DNA of 64,000 nucleotides from Ligustrum vulgare (GCA_963555705.1 OY743189.1:9441501-9505500); one strand, 5' to 3'. Positions 1 to 11,425 are shown, numbered from the stretch's first letter. The notes: generated by a model not told the origin, from the sequence alone. Numbers and translations are program-made.

Positions 1-1767
1 TCGCTCATGGGGGATTATTATGACATTTAAGTGTGCGATTTATTTTTACTTCATCATACACTTTTTACTTCATCATACACGTCAAGATACATCCTTCCAT
101 GGATATGAATGACTTTCTCAAACATACACTTTGACAAATCTAATTTATTTCTATGAATACCAACGAGTATTTAAAAATCTTTTCATCACATACCTAGGTT
201 TTTTGTTGAGGAGAACAACGAGAAGAATTTTCTATTAGATGACATTGATTGTACGTACGTTTGGAAGAACACTTGATATGTAAAAAGCAATAAATTTTGA
301 AAACAACAGATGCATTGCTCGATCAAAAAACTTCTTCATTAACTAATAGAAAACTTTTACAAAAGTACAAAATGTGAGGAAGGGAGTCCAGAGATCCTAT
401 TCTATAATACAGGGATCGGAAGCTAATTGGATCCCTTGGGGTTGAGTTCTATGTCATCTTCACTAGCCCTAAGAAAATACATACAACCTTACGTCGAGCA
501 AGTACCTTAAGGGTTACCAACATACTTAGTTAAGGCCCAAAACATCAAGTAAAATTCTTGAGAAAATTATCTCGACCATGCCTTGCATTATATTATCTAA
601 AGTCCTTGAGACTCTCATAGAAACTTTGAATTTCTTAGGTTGGGTCTTCAAGATTCATTCATTAAGGTTTATAAAGAAATATCGAGTTTTCCTTTGTATG
701 TCCTCAATGTTTGTTACGTCATAAACATTGAGTTTGTTTCGTTATGCAAATCGAGTTTGCCAATTGGAAATATTTAGATTAGTTATCTACATCGATGTTT
801 ATTCTAACATAGAAAAAAGACATGGAAAGGAAAAACACAAAATACTGAGAAGCATAACTTGGTTAAAATGCATGAACGCTCATTTCATCAAGAGGTTTTA
901 CAAACAAGCTCGTTACAAAGCAGAAAAGGGTCATGGGGTTCTAATATATATCTGACGGCTCAAAGGTCCCATTAGAAGCCGTCAGCCTCGATCTCATCAT
1001 CATAATTGACCACTTCTTTGGGCCAATCAATTAACTCTGACATCTAGAGATCTTTGATAATATCGGCATTAACTTTCAAGTCTTATGTTGAATAAGATTG
1101 AGATTGTTTAATTGCATAACAATATGATCCAATTGCATAATCGCCATTAAGCTCATTGAATTCTTGAGATGTCTTGGAGTCTTTGATTTTCTTCTCCCGA
1201 GATTCGACTTGCTTAATTTCAAATTCTTTCTATTTATGCTTAGATTGAGCTTAAGCTCTTCAACCATGTCCTTCAAAAGATCAACCTCATCATGGGTCTT
1301 CTTGAGCTTGGACCTAGCTTTATCATGATATAACCCATAAGGAAGTTTTCTCTATTCCTCCAATCTTCACTTTAAGCCATGCCCCTACAACATAAATCAA
1401 TTAAATATAATGGAAAAAAGAGAGGATAGAGAATATGTTTATATAATTTTACCAGAGTATATTATATGACTCAACCGTGCCTCCAAAGCTAGTTTCCAAG
1501 CAACATTGAGGGTCTACGTTAAACTAAATGGAAGCTTAAGTTCAGGAAATAGTTCGCATTCTAAGAAATGCAATGTCCAAGCATTACCTTCAAGGTCATG
1601 GTCTCGAGGGTATTGAGGCCCTCATCAAACTCGTCATTGGTCGTATTCTTATTAATGATGCTCGATACCGGGGTATATCGTTTAAAATATTCCATGATTG
1701 AGGACATTGGGGGCACGGGCTCATCCTTGATGTCCATTAGGTGTCCTCATATCAGTAGATCCTCAGA
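1..1767. other. Unassigned AT-rich DNA, no recognised gene
   Basis: I see no gene here. A short direct duplication of about 20 bp (acttcatcatacac core) lies near 46-80. The longest minus-strand frame (1076-1276, 66 codons) is rich in Lys, Leu and Ser and would form a short helical or coiled-coil segment. It is flanked by stops in the same frame and I do not recognise it. The plus-strand frame at 1568-1942 runs into the TRIM long terminal repeat and is not a gene. This may be very old retroelement sequence, but nothing proves it. Confidence 0.4.
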
Positions 1768-2044
1768 TATAACAACCCGAGTCCCATTTAACGGGATGTC
1801 CCAGCCCTTAGATGACTACGTACTGTCCTCACTATACCAACATGGATCTTTTCAGCATGCTTTGTCCTCACTCGCATGCTCCCCGAGAAAAATTCCCATA
1901 AGCTCACCCATTATAGAATTACTCCAAACCAAGCACGCTTAACTGTGAAGTTTCTAACGATGGACTTCCAGAAAAGAAGGTGCACCTTGTTGGTATGAGT
2001 AGTACCTATCAAATCTTTTAAGCTTTCCTGGCCTGGGTGTTACA
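1768..2044 (-). repeat. TRIM 3' LTR
   Basis: Second terminal repeat of the minus-strand TRIM. It aligns along its whole 277 bp with 2246-2522, with scattered substitutions. The two copies are moderately diverged by eye, suggesting an old insertion. Confidence 0.85.
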
Positions 2045-2231
2045 ATCACCTCCCGTTAAACTCGTGACTTTCTCATCGCGCTTAAACCATTTGAGGATCC
2101 ATCTGAGGATCTGTTGCCAGGCGTTGGGATTCTAGAGGTGGTTCTTATGGGTTCAAGAGGTGGCTCTCGCCCTATGACATAGTACTTTGTCCTGCATAGC
2201 ACTTAGTTCCCGATTTTCGGATGGCGACCTA

Positions 2232-2243
2232 GCTCTGATACCA
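2232..2243 (-). other. TRIM primer binding site
   Basis: TGGTATCAGAGC on the minus strand, two bases inside the 5' LTR. It matches the 3' end of plant initiator methionine tRNA as used by many plant copia and TRIM elements. Confidence 0.85.
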
Positions 2244-2245
2244 TT

Positions 2246-2522
2246 TATAACGACCTGAGTCCCACTTAACGGGCTATCCCGACTGTTAGATGACGATGTA
2301 TTGTCCCCACTGTACCAACATGGATCTTTTCAGCATGCGTTATCCTCACTCGCATGCTCCCTGAGAATACTTCCAAATAGGTCATCTATCATAGAATTAC
2401 TCCAAACCAAGCACACTTAACTGTGAAGTTTCTAAGGATGGACTTCCAGAAAAGAAGGTGCACATTTTTTGTATGAGTAGTACCTATCAAATCTTTTAAG
2501 TTTTCCTGGCCCAGGTGTTACA
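2246..2522 (-). repeat. TRIM 5' LTR
   Basis: First terminal repeat of the minus-strand TRIM, 277 bp, partner of 1768-2044. It starts TGTAACACC at the high-coordinate end. Confidence 0.85.
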
Positions 2523-3136
2523 TCAGGCATCTCCCTTGATGGTTGTGAAGTCTCTTATCGGATTTTCCAAGTAATCTCAACCTCTTTTCTACCTTTTTTA
2601 GCATGGGACCCGAGCTGTAAGGACTTACCTTTGAATAGTTTCTTTAAGGGCTAAAGGGCCGAATAGCATGCCTATGAAGAAGAAAAACACTAAATCATTG
2701 GAGCGATGAGCATGAAATTGACAAAAATCAAGAAATTATATATAAGGGTGTGTTAAGCGGCATGAATTAAAAGGGAAAAGACAATTTTCCATATCACTTT
2801 TTAACCTAACACATTTATCTCTCCAATTTTTAACCCCACATTTTACCAAGAAAACACAAATAAATCAACCAAATAACTTCAATTCCCTCCCACAAGCCGC
2901 CGAACAAGGCCTAAGAAAGGTCTTATCCTCGGTTTCGTTCAGACCATCAAGGTCTAACACATCATCCAAGAGGATGACATCGAGAGCATGAAGCAAGAGC
3001 TCAATGCCTTCTAACTTTTTTCTATCACGGTTTAGGACCACGAAGTAGGTCTAGCCCTTGTTGAATGATATAGTATCTAGGATGCCCACATTAGGGCTCG
3101 AGCCCAAGGCCTTATAATCACACATGTTGTACGACC
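2523..3136. other. Unassigned interval between TRIM and Tat element
   Basis: No gene recognised. All frames are short and broken. The sequence ends where similarity to the 3' LTR of the following gypsy element begins. Confidence 0.4.
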
Positions 3137-3477
3137 GCTAATTAAAATCCAGCGAGATCCGGGAATTATCCTTAAATAGATAAACATGATCCCCCAATTA
3201 AAGGTAATTCACTTTTAATAGGATAAAATTAGCCAGATTTATTGGAGATTTTTACTCCATATAATCAAGGGAAATCACACCTATAATTCCCCCACTCCTC
3301 ATGGCATTCAGGTATGAAAATATATTCATATGTAACTACATTATGTCACTTTTTATTCACAAAATCTTTACTAATTATCACGCCGGAGTTAATATGGGGG
3401 AGAAAGCCCCGCCTTTTTCAGGTTCAAGCATTATAAAGGAGGTTGTGGATCTACTTGGAGAATTTCATTCTGCATCA
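3137..3477 (+). repeat. Tat element 5' LTR, 5'-truncated
   Basis: Aligns with 9203-9395 from the shared gggaattatcctt block to the terminal TTCTGCATCA. It lacks the first part of the 3' LTR, but carries about 157 bp (3296-3452, including the GGGAGAAAGCCCCGCC block) that the 3' LTR has lost. The two LTRs therefore carry complementary deletions. Confidence 0.7.
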
Positions 3478-3479
3478 TT

Positions 3480-3498
3480 TGGCGCCTTCTGTGGGAAC
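3480..3498 (+). other. Tat element primer binding site
   Basis: TGGCGCCTTCTGTGGGAAC follows two bases after the LTR end. Plant Tat-lineage gypsy elements commonly have this TGGCGCCGTCTGTGGGAA type; here one base of the GT has changed. Confidence 0.7.
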
Positions 3499-3535
3499 GA
3501 CTTTAGTTGTTCCTAAATTCTGCTAATATTCTACC

Positions 3536-4990
3536 ATGTCTCGGTGGAATACTCTTCACAACGCAAGGGAACCGGAGCTGACAGTACAAGAGGAACATGT
3601 CCCAAATGCTCCTTATGTGACTCAAGAACAATTCCAGAATTTGCAAACGCATATTCAAATGTTAGTAGATCATATTCAGGAGAATGGTCAGCAACAGAAT
3701 ATGCCCCAGCAACGTGATGTTCCTCAAGGAAAGAATCTACAAAATACGACCCAAACGGATGATCAACACAATCATACTGAAAGAGTGTATACGTTTCAAG
3801 TGACACAGTGGTCCCAATGAGTAAGCACTCGGTTGAATGACATGTTATTGGAGGTAAGGATTGATGCCTTGGATCATAAACTGGATGAGGCATTGAAGAA
3901 GAAGAATGCACCACGACAGTGTTGATTAGTGAGGATCCATTCGTACTTGAGATCACGGCGGTCCTACTACCAAACTCATTTAAAGCCCCCCGTATTGAAA
4001 AGTACGATGGAACGATAGACCCAATTGATCATTTGTGCACATTCTAGGATATGATGCGCCTACATGGTATACCAGATGCCATAGAGTATCGTGCATTTCC
4101 TCCTACATTGAGGAAGGAATCTAGGGATTGGTAAGACACCCTCCCCCCCCATGATCAACAAATCCTTTTCAAATTTTGCTACCAAATTTGCTGCTTTCTT
4201 TGCAAGTAGTTCTCGACAGAAGAAAAGTGCAATTGGTTTAATGCAAATCGTCCAGCATAAATAGGAGTCACTAAGAGACTATGTTACTTGATTTAATCGA
4301 GTGGCTCTAGGGGTAAAGAATTTATAGATGCCATTACTGATAACGGCTATGATCAACGAACTGAGGAACCACAGATTTAGGAACTCATTGTCAAAACGAG
4401 CTCCTGAAACAATGACGGAGCTTCTTTAGAGAAGTGAAAAATATATTGACTGTGAAGAGACATTGAATGTCATGAAAGGATTCAAGGATCATATTTTCAA
4501 AAGTTCAAAACAAAAGGGTCATAAGGGGAAAGAGCCTAGGGAGATAAGTTCGAAGAGAAGAAGGGACTACAATTTTAGGTCAAATATGAGTACGAACTCG
4601 GCATCAAACAACTACAATCCCTTGAATATGCCACGGGAAAAAGTGTTAATGGAGATCAAAACCCAAAAGGACCTGCATTGGACACGACCGATGACCAGGC
4701 TGCAACATTTGCGGGATAAATCGAAGTTTTGTGAATTTCACAAAGATCATGACCATGGTACTGAACATTGTAAGGTTTTAAGAGACGATATAGAAAGGTT
4801 GATTCAACGTAGGTTGTTGAAGAAATATGTGCAGAACCAAGGGGTTGAAGAAAAAGCCCCTGCTCATACCGGAGGAGGATCTCGAGTAGGTGTGATTGAT
4901 GTGATTTTGGGGGTGGGGGGGCTGATGTCAGAAGGAGACTTAAAGAATCCAAGAAGGGATATGCTTGATCAATTGATATCAATGCAATAA
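3536..4990 (+). pseudogene. gag: gag of Tat-lineage element
   Basis: The capsid-like protein would package element RNA in cytoplasmic particles. The first frame (3536-3820, 94 codons) is the Gln/Asn-rich N terminus. Further on, near 3985-4135, a frame with FKAPRIEKYDG, DPIDHL and FPPTLRKESRDW matches the conserved retrotransposon-gag core. The last open frame (4463-4990, 175 codons) holds CEFHKDHDHGTEHCKVL, the zinc-binding-like motif typical of Tat gag, followed by an RRLLKKYV-type tail. Stops and shifts around 3820, 3930, 4130 and 4370 separate the pieces. The start at 3536 lies about 40 bp after the primer site, plausible for this lineage. Confidence 0.8.
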
Positions 4991-4998
4991 CTGCACGA

Positions 4999-5520
4999 TT
5001 GCATCAGTCAACGGATATTGTGTTCAGAGAAGATGATAAGAAAGGAGTAACCTATCCCCATGATGACGCATTGGTTATAGTGGGAGACATAGAAAATTAT
5101 GATATGAAGAGGGTTCTCGTAGACAATGGGAGTGCTGTAAATGTAATGACATTTGAAGTTTTTAAAGCATTAAGTTTGCAAAGGAATGATTTACAACCAG
5201 TAATGACACCGCTACACGGATTTGGAGGCGCAACGGTGAAAGTTGAAGGATCGATTAAGTTGACTATATGTGTTGGTCGTATCCTATGACGAAAGCAATT
5301 CAAACCTAATTTCTGATTGTAGACATGAAAATGGCGTACAATGCAATAAACGGTCAACCTCTCTTGCATGCTATCGAAAGAATAGATTTGACTTATTATC
5401 AGAAGATCAAATTCCCAACGACCAGAGGGGTTGGGGAAATTAAAGGCAATCAGTACAATTCACAGAGATGCTACTTAGAAAGCATGAGTGTGATGGAAAT
5501 TGGGGGTTCGGGATAAGGGA
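4999..5520 (+). pseudogene. Aspartic protease region of Tat element
   Basis: The frame 4999-5289 (96 codons) contains VLVDNGSAVNVM, which fits the retropepsin active-site region (usual D-T/S-G; here D-N-G). After it comes a hydrophobic segment with GFGGATVKVEG, as in Tat proteases. A second frame (5325-5516) continues with an NAINGQPLLHAI-like segment. The protein would cleave the element polyprotein. A frameshift near 5289 and a stop at 5514 break it. Confidence 0.7.
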
Positions 5521-5579
5521 ACGTGCCTTGTTTTGAATCGGCAGATCAAATTGTAGAAAAGGAGATTGAATCGAACAAG

Positions 5580-6955
5580 GTGATTCGCATTAGTGGCACA
5601 TTGACGAAGAACGAATCTAAACAAATCGTGGACCTCATTTGTGAAAAGAAAGATACTTTCGCTTGATCAGTAGGGGAGATTGAAGGGATCCCAAGGGCAG
5701 TTTCACAACATTACTTGAATGTGTATCTTGAATCAAAGCCAATGAAACAGAGAAAACGACACTGTGCACCCGAAACACAGCAAGTCATAAAGGAAGAAGT
5801 GGATAAGCTATTAAGGGCAAAATTCATCAGGGAAGTTGAGTAGCCATGATGGTTGGCTAATGTGGTGTTGGTCTAAAAACCTAATGGCAAATGGAGAATT
5901 TGCATTGATTATACGGACTTGAATCGAGCATGGCCAAAGGATTGTTATCCGTTGCCTCATATAGATGCTTTGGTGGATGCGACTACTGGAATGGAGAAAA
6001 TGAGCTTTTTGGATGCCTTTACAGGATACATCAAATTTGAATGGCAGAAAATGACGAGGAGAAAACCCCTTTTATCATTGATGAAGGTACTTTCTGTTAT
6101 ATTTCGATACCCTTTGGTGTTAAAAATGCAGATGCAACTTATCAGCGTATGGTTAACAAAGTTTTTGAGAAGGAAATTGGAAATACAATTGAAGCCTATG
6201 TTGATGACATGGTCGTTCATAGTGTGAAGCGTGAAGATCACATAAACGATCTGACATATCTTGGACATGACCATAACTCAGAATTTGCAATTCAACTCAG
6301 AGAAATGTGTATTCGACAATATTTTCAGACCCGGATCTGGCATCGACCCGGCTGAGAGACTGGGTCAAGGGTTGGAGGGTCAACCCGAGTCGACCGGGGA
6401 TTAATTAATATTATAAAAATATTTAAAAAATCAAAAAAACAAAAAAAAAATTAAAAAAATAAAAAATATATAAAACCCAGGTCAACCTTGGTCCTGGTCG
6501 GCCGGGTTTCATGGGTCAACCCTGGTCGTTGACCGGGTTTGACCCAACCAGGTTTTTAATGTGACTTGACCCGATTTTTGGGCCGGGTCGTGGGTTTCTG
6601 GGTCGACCGGGCCGGGTCGGGTTTGACAACATGAGTATTCGATGCAAGTGGAGGAAAATTTTTAGGGTTCATGGTATTGCAGAGAGGGATTGAGGCAAAC
6701 CCAGATAAAATTAGAGCAATTTTAGAGATGGAAAGACCTTGAAGTGTGAAAGACGTGCAGCGGTTAATAGGTAGAATAACATCCTTTAACAGATTCATGT
6801 CAAGAGCAGTTGATCACTGTTCATCATTTTTTCGTGCAATACGAAAGGGGACAAACTTTGATTGGAATCGAGACTGCAATGAAAGTTTGAACGATTTGAA
6901 AAGGATCTTACAAACCCTGCCATTGTGGTGCGACCTACTGCAGGAGATCGACTTC
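5580..6955 (+). pseudogene. Reverse transcriptase of Tat element, split by a MITE
   Basis: Reads in broken frames from the KDTFA-like pre-RT segment through CIDYTDLNRAWPKDCYPLP, SFLDAFTGY, PFGVKNADATYQRMVN and the catalytic YVDDM (near 6198-6212), all hallmark RT blocks. Downstream of the inserted MITE (6317-6634) it resumes with a KFLGFMV block, then RGIEANPDKI and RLIGRITSFNRFMSR, the thumb/connection region. If the MITE and one target-repeat copy are disregarded, the reading sense carries straight across. Stops occur near 5665, 5842 and 5874 among others. Confidence 0.85.
6317..6634. mobile_element. hAT-like MITE, 318 bp
   Basis: Non-coding insert bounded by an exact 8-bp duplication GTATTCGA (6309-6316 and 6635-6642). 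Its ends are imperfect inverted repeats: CAATATTTTCAGACCCGG at the left and, read on the minus strand, TCATGTTGTCAAACCCGA at the right. The inner part alternates GGGTCGACC-type words with an A-rich centre (6415-6470). The 8-bp duplication points to hAT superfamily mobilisation. It lies inside the RT of the Tat element and so arrived later. Confidence 0.85.
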
Positions 6956-6959
6956 GGCT

Positions 6960-7330
6960 AAATCTTGTAGTTTCTACACATGCTGTAAGCACAATATTGG
7001 TTAAAGAAGAAGATCGGATAAAAAAACCAGTGTACTAAGTGTGTCACATGATGAAAACAACTGAACAACGATATTCCTTGGCCGAACAGCTTGCATTGGC
7101 ATTGGTGATCGCTAGAAGAAAACTCCGATCGTACTTCAAGTCGCATCCAATCACGGTGATGACCAATCAACCATTAAAGCAAGTCCTTCATCGTCTTGAG
7201 ACGTCTGGACGATTGGTCAAATGGGCAGTAGAGTTGGGAGAACACGAAATTGAATACAAACCTCGACCAGGGATAAAGGCTCAAATCTTGGCAGAATTTA
7301 TAGATGAATTAATGCCAAAGGAGGAGGTGA
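6960..7330 (+). pseudogene. RNase H (connection/RNH) of Tat element
   Basis: The open frame 7039-7398 holds EQRYSLAEQLALALVIARR, YFKSHPITVMTNQPLKQVL and LVKWAVELGEHEIEYKPRPG, characteristic of the degenerate first RNase H of gypsy elements. It would have degraded RNA in RNA-DNA hybrids. Upstream stops near 6960 and 7036 detach it from RT. Confidence 0.75.
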
Positions 7331-7334
7331 AAGG

Positions 7335-7720
7335 AATGATGAATCATTGGAAAGTATATGTGGACGAATCGTCTAGTTATAAAGGAGTAGGAGTATGAGT
7401 GCTGCTGATGTCCCTAGATGGGACAAGGTTCGAATATGCAATACGATTACTGTTTACCGCTAAACAATGAAGCTGAGTATGAGGCCATTATCGTGGGTTT
7501 GGAGATGGTTATTCGAATGGGGGCTTCGTCAGATATCGTATACAGTGATTCACAACTTTTCGTGGGGTAAGTGTCAGGGAACTTTGAGATAAAGAATGCT
7601 CGGATACTTGAATATGTCATGAAAGTAAGAGATCTGTAAAGGAGATTCCAACAATGCCAAATCAAAAAAATCCCTAGAGAATCAAATGCACATGCAGATC
7701 AACTGTCAAAAATTTCAAAT
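7335..7720 (+). pseudogene. Second (archaeal-type) RNase H of Tat element
   Basis: Begins with NHWKVYVDESSSYKGVGV. After a stop at 7396 and a small shift it continues with a NNEAEYEAIIVGLEM-like block, a YSDSQL-like segment and a final ADQLSK-like segment, matching the additional acquired RNase H found only in the Tat branch among plant gypsy elements. The D..E..D pattern is visible although the frame is broken at 7396 and 7570. Confidence 0.7.
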
Positions 7721-7869
7721 TGGGAATCGCTGCCCACTAGCGTAAATGTATGAGCACTATCAAAGCCAAGTGTATTGCTGATCGAGGTTATGAAAATGGA
7801 GAATAGGACGTGGATGGATCGGATCATAGCCAACCTCCTTCATGGATGGACACTTGATGATCGAACATA

Positions 7870-8620
7870 AGCAAGCAAATTATAGTTACAAGCGGCCAAT
7901 TTTTGCTTGATTGAAGGGAAATTGTATAAGAGAGGAATTTCAATGCCTTACTTAAAGTGTATTACAAAGGAGGAAGGTCATCAGATATTGGAGGAAATTC
8001 TCTCAGGAGCATGCGGAAATCATTTAGATGGAAACATGTTGGACTTCAAAACTTTAAGGCAAGGATATTTTTTGCCCACTCTCAAGAAAGATGCTCTTGA
8101 GTTAGTAAAATGATGTGAAACCTCTCAAAAAAATGGAAATTGATCCATGTCCTGGCGGAAGCTCAACACGCAACATTCAGAGTCCAACTGTTCTATCAAT
8201 GGGGACTCGACATTGTGGGTCCTCTCCCTATTGCAAAAGGACAGAGGAAATTCTTGTTAGTCGCTGCTGACTATTTCACTAAGTGGGTTGAAGCTGAAGC
8301 CCTTGCCATCATATCTTCCCAGAAAGTTCAGGTCTTTGTTTGGAGACAGATCATATGTCGATTTGGAATCCGGAAAGTAATCATCTCAGATAATGGGAGA
8401 CAGTTCAATAACAGAGATTTTAAAAGGTTTTGAATGAGCTACAACATCGAACTATGACTAGCATCGATGCTGCATCCCTAGATAAACGGCCAGGTTGAGG
8501 AAACAAACAGAAGCGTACTTTGGGATCTTAGAACATGGCTAGATGGAAAGGGTGGTGAGTGGGCTGATGAGCTAACAGACTGTTTTACAAAAAACCTCCA
8601 AAAAACTTCCTGAAATATAG
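7870..8620 (+). pseudogene. Integrase of Tat element, C-terminally deleted
   Basis: The frame 7907-8113 gives the N-terminal zinc-binding region (H..H with downstream Cys). The frame 8140-8433 gives the catalytic core starting WGLDIVGPLP with ADYFTKWVEAEAL and ISDNGRQFNN. The Glu block NGQVEETNRSVL lies near 8489-8525. The reading ends at about 8620, shortly after a WLDGKGGEWADEL-like segment, and no C-terminal module follows. This is consistent with an internal deletion before the 3' LTR. Confidence 0.75.
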
Positions 8621-9118
8621 TCCTAGAAAATCAAAAACTTGAACCCTAGGGCTCGGGAAAAAGAAGGGAGTTACAAAAAAATACCTTTTGTATCCCGAAA
8701 AACTGCTTCTAGCCAAAGCATTGAGTCAGGTAAATGCAGAAAGAATAGCTGGAAGGAGTTAGAGGAGAATAAGAGTTTTCGCCAAGAGGAAAGTGTGATG
8801 AAAATGGACTTTGCCACTTATATATATATATATATATATACACACCTAATGATGCCATTGATATTCATTCCCAAGAAAACCCTTGATATTCTTGCCTTTT
8901 CAAATTTGAAAGACGGCTGATGGATTGATATGACACACCATCATTCAGACAAGAGTGTGGTAGGGGAACTAGAGAATTAATCATGTGAAGATACGTGGGA
9001 ATATACATTAAATACATGGAACAATTTCTGATGCATCACAATCATTCGAATATAATTTGATCTATCATACGATCAAGAATTCGACCTCGCCTTAAATCTT
9101 GATCATTTGGGGGACTAT
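8621..9118 (+). other. Non-coding tail of Tat element with polypurine tract
   Basis: Carries a (TA)n microsatellite at 8819-8841 and no recognised protein. The frame 8639-8920 has no family resemblance that I know. The purine-rich TTTGGGGGA near 9106-9114, a few bases before the 3' LTR, is the likely plus-strand primer. Confidence 0.55.
8819..8841. repeat. (TA)n microsatellite
   Basis: About eleven TA dinucleotides followed by CACAC. Confidence 0.9.
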
Positions 9119-9395
9119 TGATACATATACTCAGGAACGACTCGAACGATTAATATTCGATAAAGTGTAATTGCCTCCACGATACACAATGTATGAATGC
9201 CAGTTATAACCCAGCGACATCTGTGCCACTATTCACGGGAATTATCCTTAAATGGATAAACATTATCCCCCAATTAAATGTAATTCACTTTTAATAGGAT
9301 ACGATTAGCCAGATTTATTGGAGAATTTTACTCCCTATAATCAAGGGAAATCACACCTATAAATCCCCCTATTTGGAGAATTTCATTCTGTATCA
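9119..9395 (+). repeat. Tat element 3' LTR
   Basis: Starts TGATACATATAC directly after the polypurine region and ends TTCTGTATCA. It matches 3137-3477 over its second two thirds but lacks about 157 bp present there. Confidence 0.75.
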
Positions 9396-10735
9396 AGTAC
9401 GAATGCATTAAGGCCACTGATGTGTCCAAATTATTTAGACCCCGAGGTTCATGAAACATGAGCTCGATATCACAGTATCACCGACACCCTCATTGGCATT
9501 GGTTATTACATTGGGGTTATCATGTTTGAGGTACTAAAGCATTCTAACTTATAAAACCCCCATCCTTGTACATTCCTTGAAAGACCTTCTAACCTAGAAG
9601 AACTCAACCTCTACAAACCTAATTTACCTAACCACCATAGTCCCACATTTTCAACAAAACTATGTTTACCAACTTCTATAACTCCCATGTCTTTTAGGAC
9701 TTTCAAGCAGATAAGGAACTCAGGTAACACAATCCGGACAGGATTGTACTACCTACCTCTAGAAATACAAGTTCTCCACTCATTTTTCAAGAATGCAATT
9801 CATTATTTTAGTTTACAACCTCACGCTTATAAGTTTCCTTTTTACAAACTTCAGCATCGAAGAAGCGAAGATGGCACACCTCAATGCCTTTATTTTAGGC
9901 TTTGCAAATTTTGTTCGTGCTCATTTTCAATCGACAAGCTCAATTATTCATAGTTGAAGACATTTGGTATGATCAATCACCACCACCACCAAAAATTCTA
10001 ATGTCCACTTTCTAAGCTACCATGATTGAATTTTAGACATAAGAATTTGAGATTTAAATCTCTTCAAATAATTTTCTCAAATGTTATGGATTTTTTCAGA
10101 ACAAACTACATATGTTTCTTAGTTAAGGGCATGGATCTTTGTGGTTTGTGATATTGGTGAAACTGACATTGTAGCATGCTGGATGTGATGGAGAAGATCT
10201 AGGATTGGAATTGGATGGCAATTTGGTATTGGAGGTGAAATTTTTTAGGTGGAATGTTTCATTATCAGTTGTGGTGTTCGAAGATTGTTGCTTAGTTGTG
10301 GTCGACCATGTTGGTAACGACATCCTGTGGTGTTAGAGATCTATTGGTGCCGGTGAATGGTGGTGATGACGGTGGTGTAATAGTAAATATTACAAGGGAT
10401 GGGATCGACATGTGGTGGAAATTGTACTCAAATGGGTCAACCTTGACTAAATATTTGGGTGGGTCCCGATATCCATTCGTGCATATGATGAGTCTAATTA
10501 TTCTACTCCAAATGTAGATAATCGTAGTAAATTTGGATTAATAATACCATTTCCAGATGAATGAGAAATTAATGACTATAGTGAGGTTTTGAAATGAGCT
10601 TGTGTTTGAATAAACTGGACAAAAGTTAAGCTTTGTTCAACATAGCAAAAAAATGAAAAATTGAATGTCTTTATTAGCTTTAATTTTGCATTTGGGTTTG
10701 GCCCCAAAGGGTATCAATAGTGTTTGAGGGGGACT
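9396..10735. other. Unassigned interval
   Basis: No recognised gene. The plus-strand frame 9687-9953 (88 codons) and 10296-10517 (73 codons) lack family resemblance, and the second lies in a GGTGGTGATG-rich low-complexity stretch. I treat both as chance frames. Confidence 0.4.
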
Positions 10736-10739
10736 TTGA

Positions 10740-11425
10740 TCCTCTTGGGTTTAGTCCAAAGTCCACATGCGCGCTCTGTCACCGTAGTTCGACCGGTCGG
10801 CACCGGTTGTTGGCCAATTCATCTATATTTCTTTTTGGAGAAAATTATAATAAATAAATAAATTTAATTTATTTAAACTTTAATTTTAATTCAGAAAATT
10901 CCAAAAATAAGCTAACTGCTCGAGCAGTCATCGAGGGTGATTTTGAGCAATTCTTCAAAACCGCTCGAGTGGCCTTTGAGCGTGATTCGAGCCATCGCTT
11001 GGTCACTAAAGAGACATGAATTTTCCAATCAATGCCAATTTTAAGGCGTGTCTCTTTGGCCACATCACTTCAATATCTATAAATAGGACCCCTTTAGTTG
11101 GATTTTATTCATTCCAATCATTCTTTCATTCCATATTCACTTTCATAATTTCCAAATCTTTGCATAAAAAAATCCTTTTTGTAGAGAGTGTAAAATTTGT
11201 TTCAAGATTGTTGTTTTTCGCCATTTGAAGTGATTCTATGGCAAGAAGAGGACCATTGTATCTTGAGAGATGATTGTCATAACAACGTGAGCAGCCAAGC
11301 GGACAAATTCGTCTTAAAGACAAAGAGTTGAATTCTTGCCTTCGGCTTACTATTTTGATTCAATAATTCTAGGGAGACATTTTAAAGTAACATTGTAGCA
11401 TATCGAACATACATTGAATGTGTAA
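10740..11425 (+). repeat. Putative LTR fragment with TATA box
   Basis: A TATA-like TCTATAAATAGG (11075-11086) is followed by a T/C-rich ATTCATTCCA-type leader, then by a segment (11250-11345) with the AACGTGAGCAGCCAAGCGG wording that I associate with LTR R/U5 regions of plant retrotransposons. Upstream are imperfect GCTCGAG repeats (10916-10980). No partner LTR, primer site or target duplication was found, so it would be a solo or truncated LTR. The assignment is inference. Confidence 0.35.

Larger units (their letters stand above)
1768..2522 (-). mobile_element. TRIM (miniature LTR retrotransposon), complete, 755 bp
   Basis: Two 277-bp direct repeats (1768-2044 and 2246-2522) flank only about 200 bp of internal sequence with no coding capacity. 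On the minus strand the order is LTR, 2-nt gap, TGGTATCAGAGC (the usual initiator-Met tRNA primer site, 2232-2243), short internal part, purine-rich ACGGGAGGTGAT next to the second LTR. The outer flanks are TCAGA (1763-1767) and TCAGG (2523-2527), a 5-bp target duplication with one mismatch. The repeats begin TGTAACACC on the minus strand and end in TTATA, so the usual terminal CA is mutated in both. This is the TRIM architecture; it must be moved by another element's proteins. Confidence 0.85.
3137..9395 (+). mobile_element. Ty3/gypsy element, Tat-like lineage, degenerate
   Basis: In order: truncated 5' LTR (to 3477), TGGCGCC-type primer site (3480), gag, aspartic protease, reverse transcriptase, RNase H, a second (archaeal-type) RNase H, integrase, a non-coding stretch, polypurine tract TTTGGGGGA (near 9106-9114) and 3' LTR (9119-9395). 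The gag pattern (FKAPRIEKYDG, later CEFHKDH), the double RNase H and the primer-site type together indicate the Tat branch. Coding is broken by many stops and frameshifts and the integrase C terminus appears deleted, so it is dead. A 318-bp MITE interrupts the RT. No target duplication can be read because the 5' LTR lacks its first roughly 85 bp. Confidence 0.85.
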
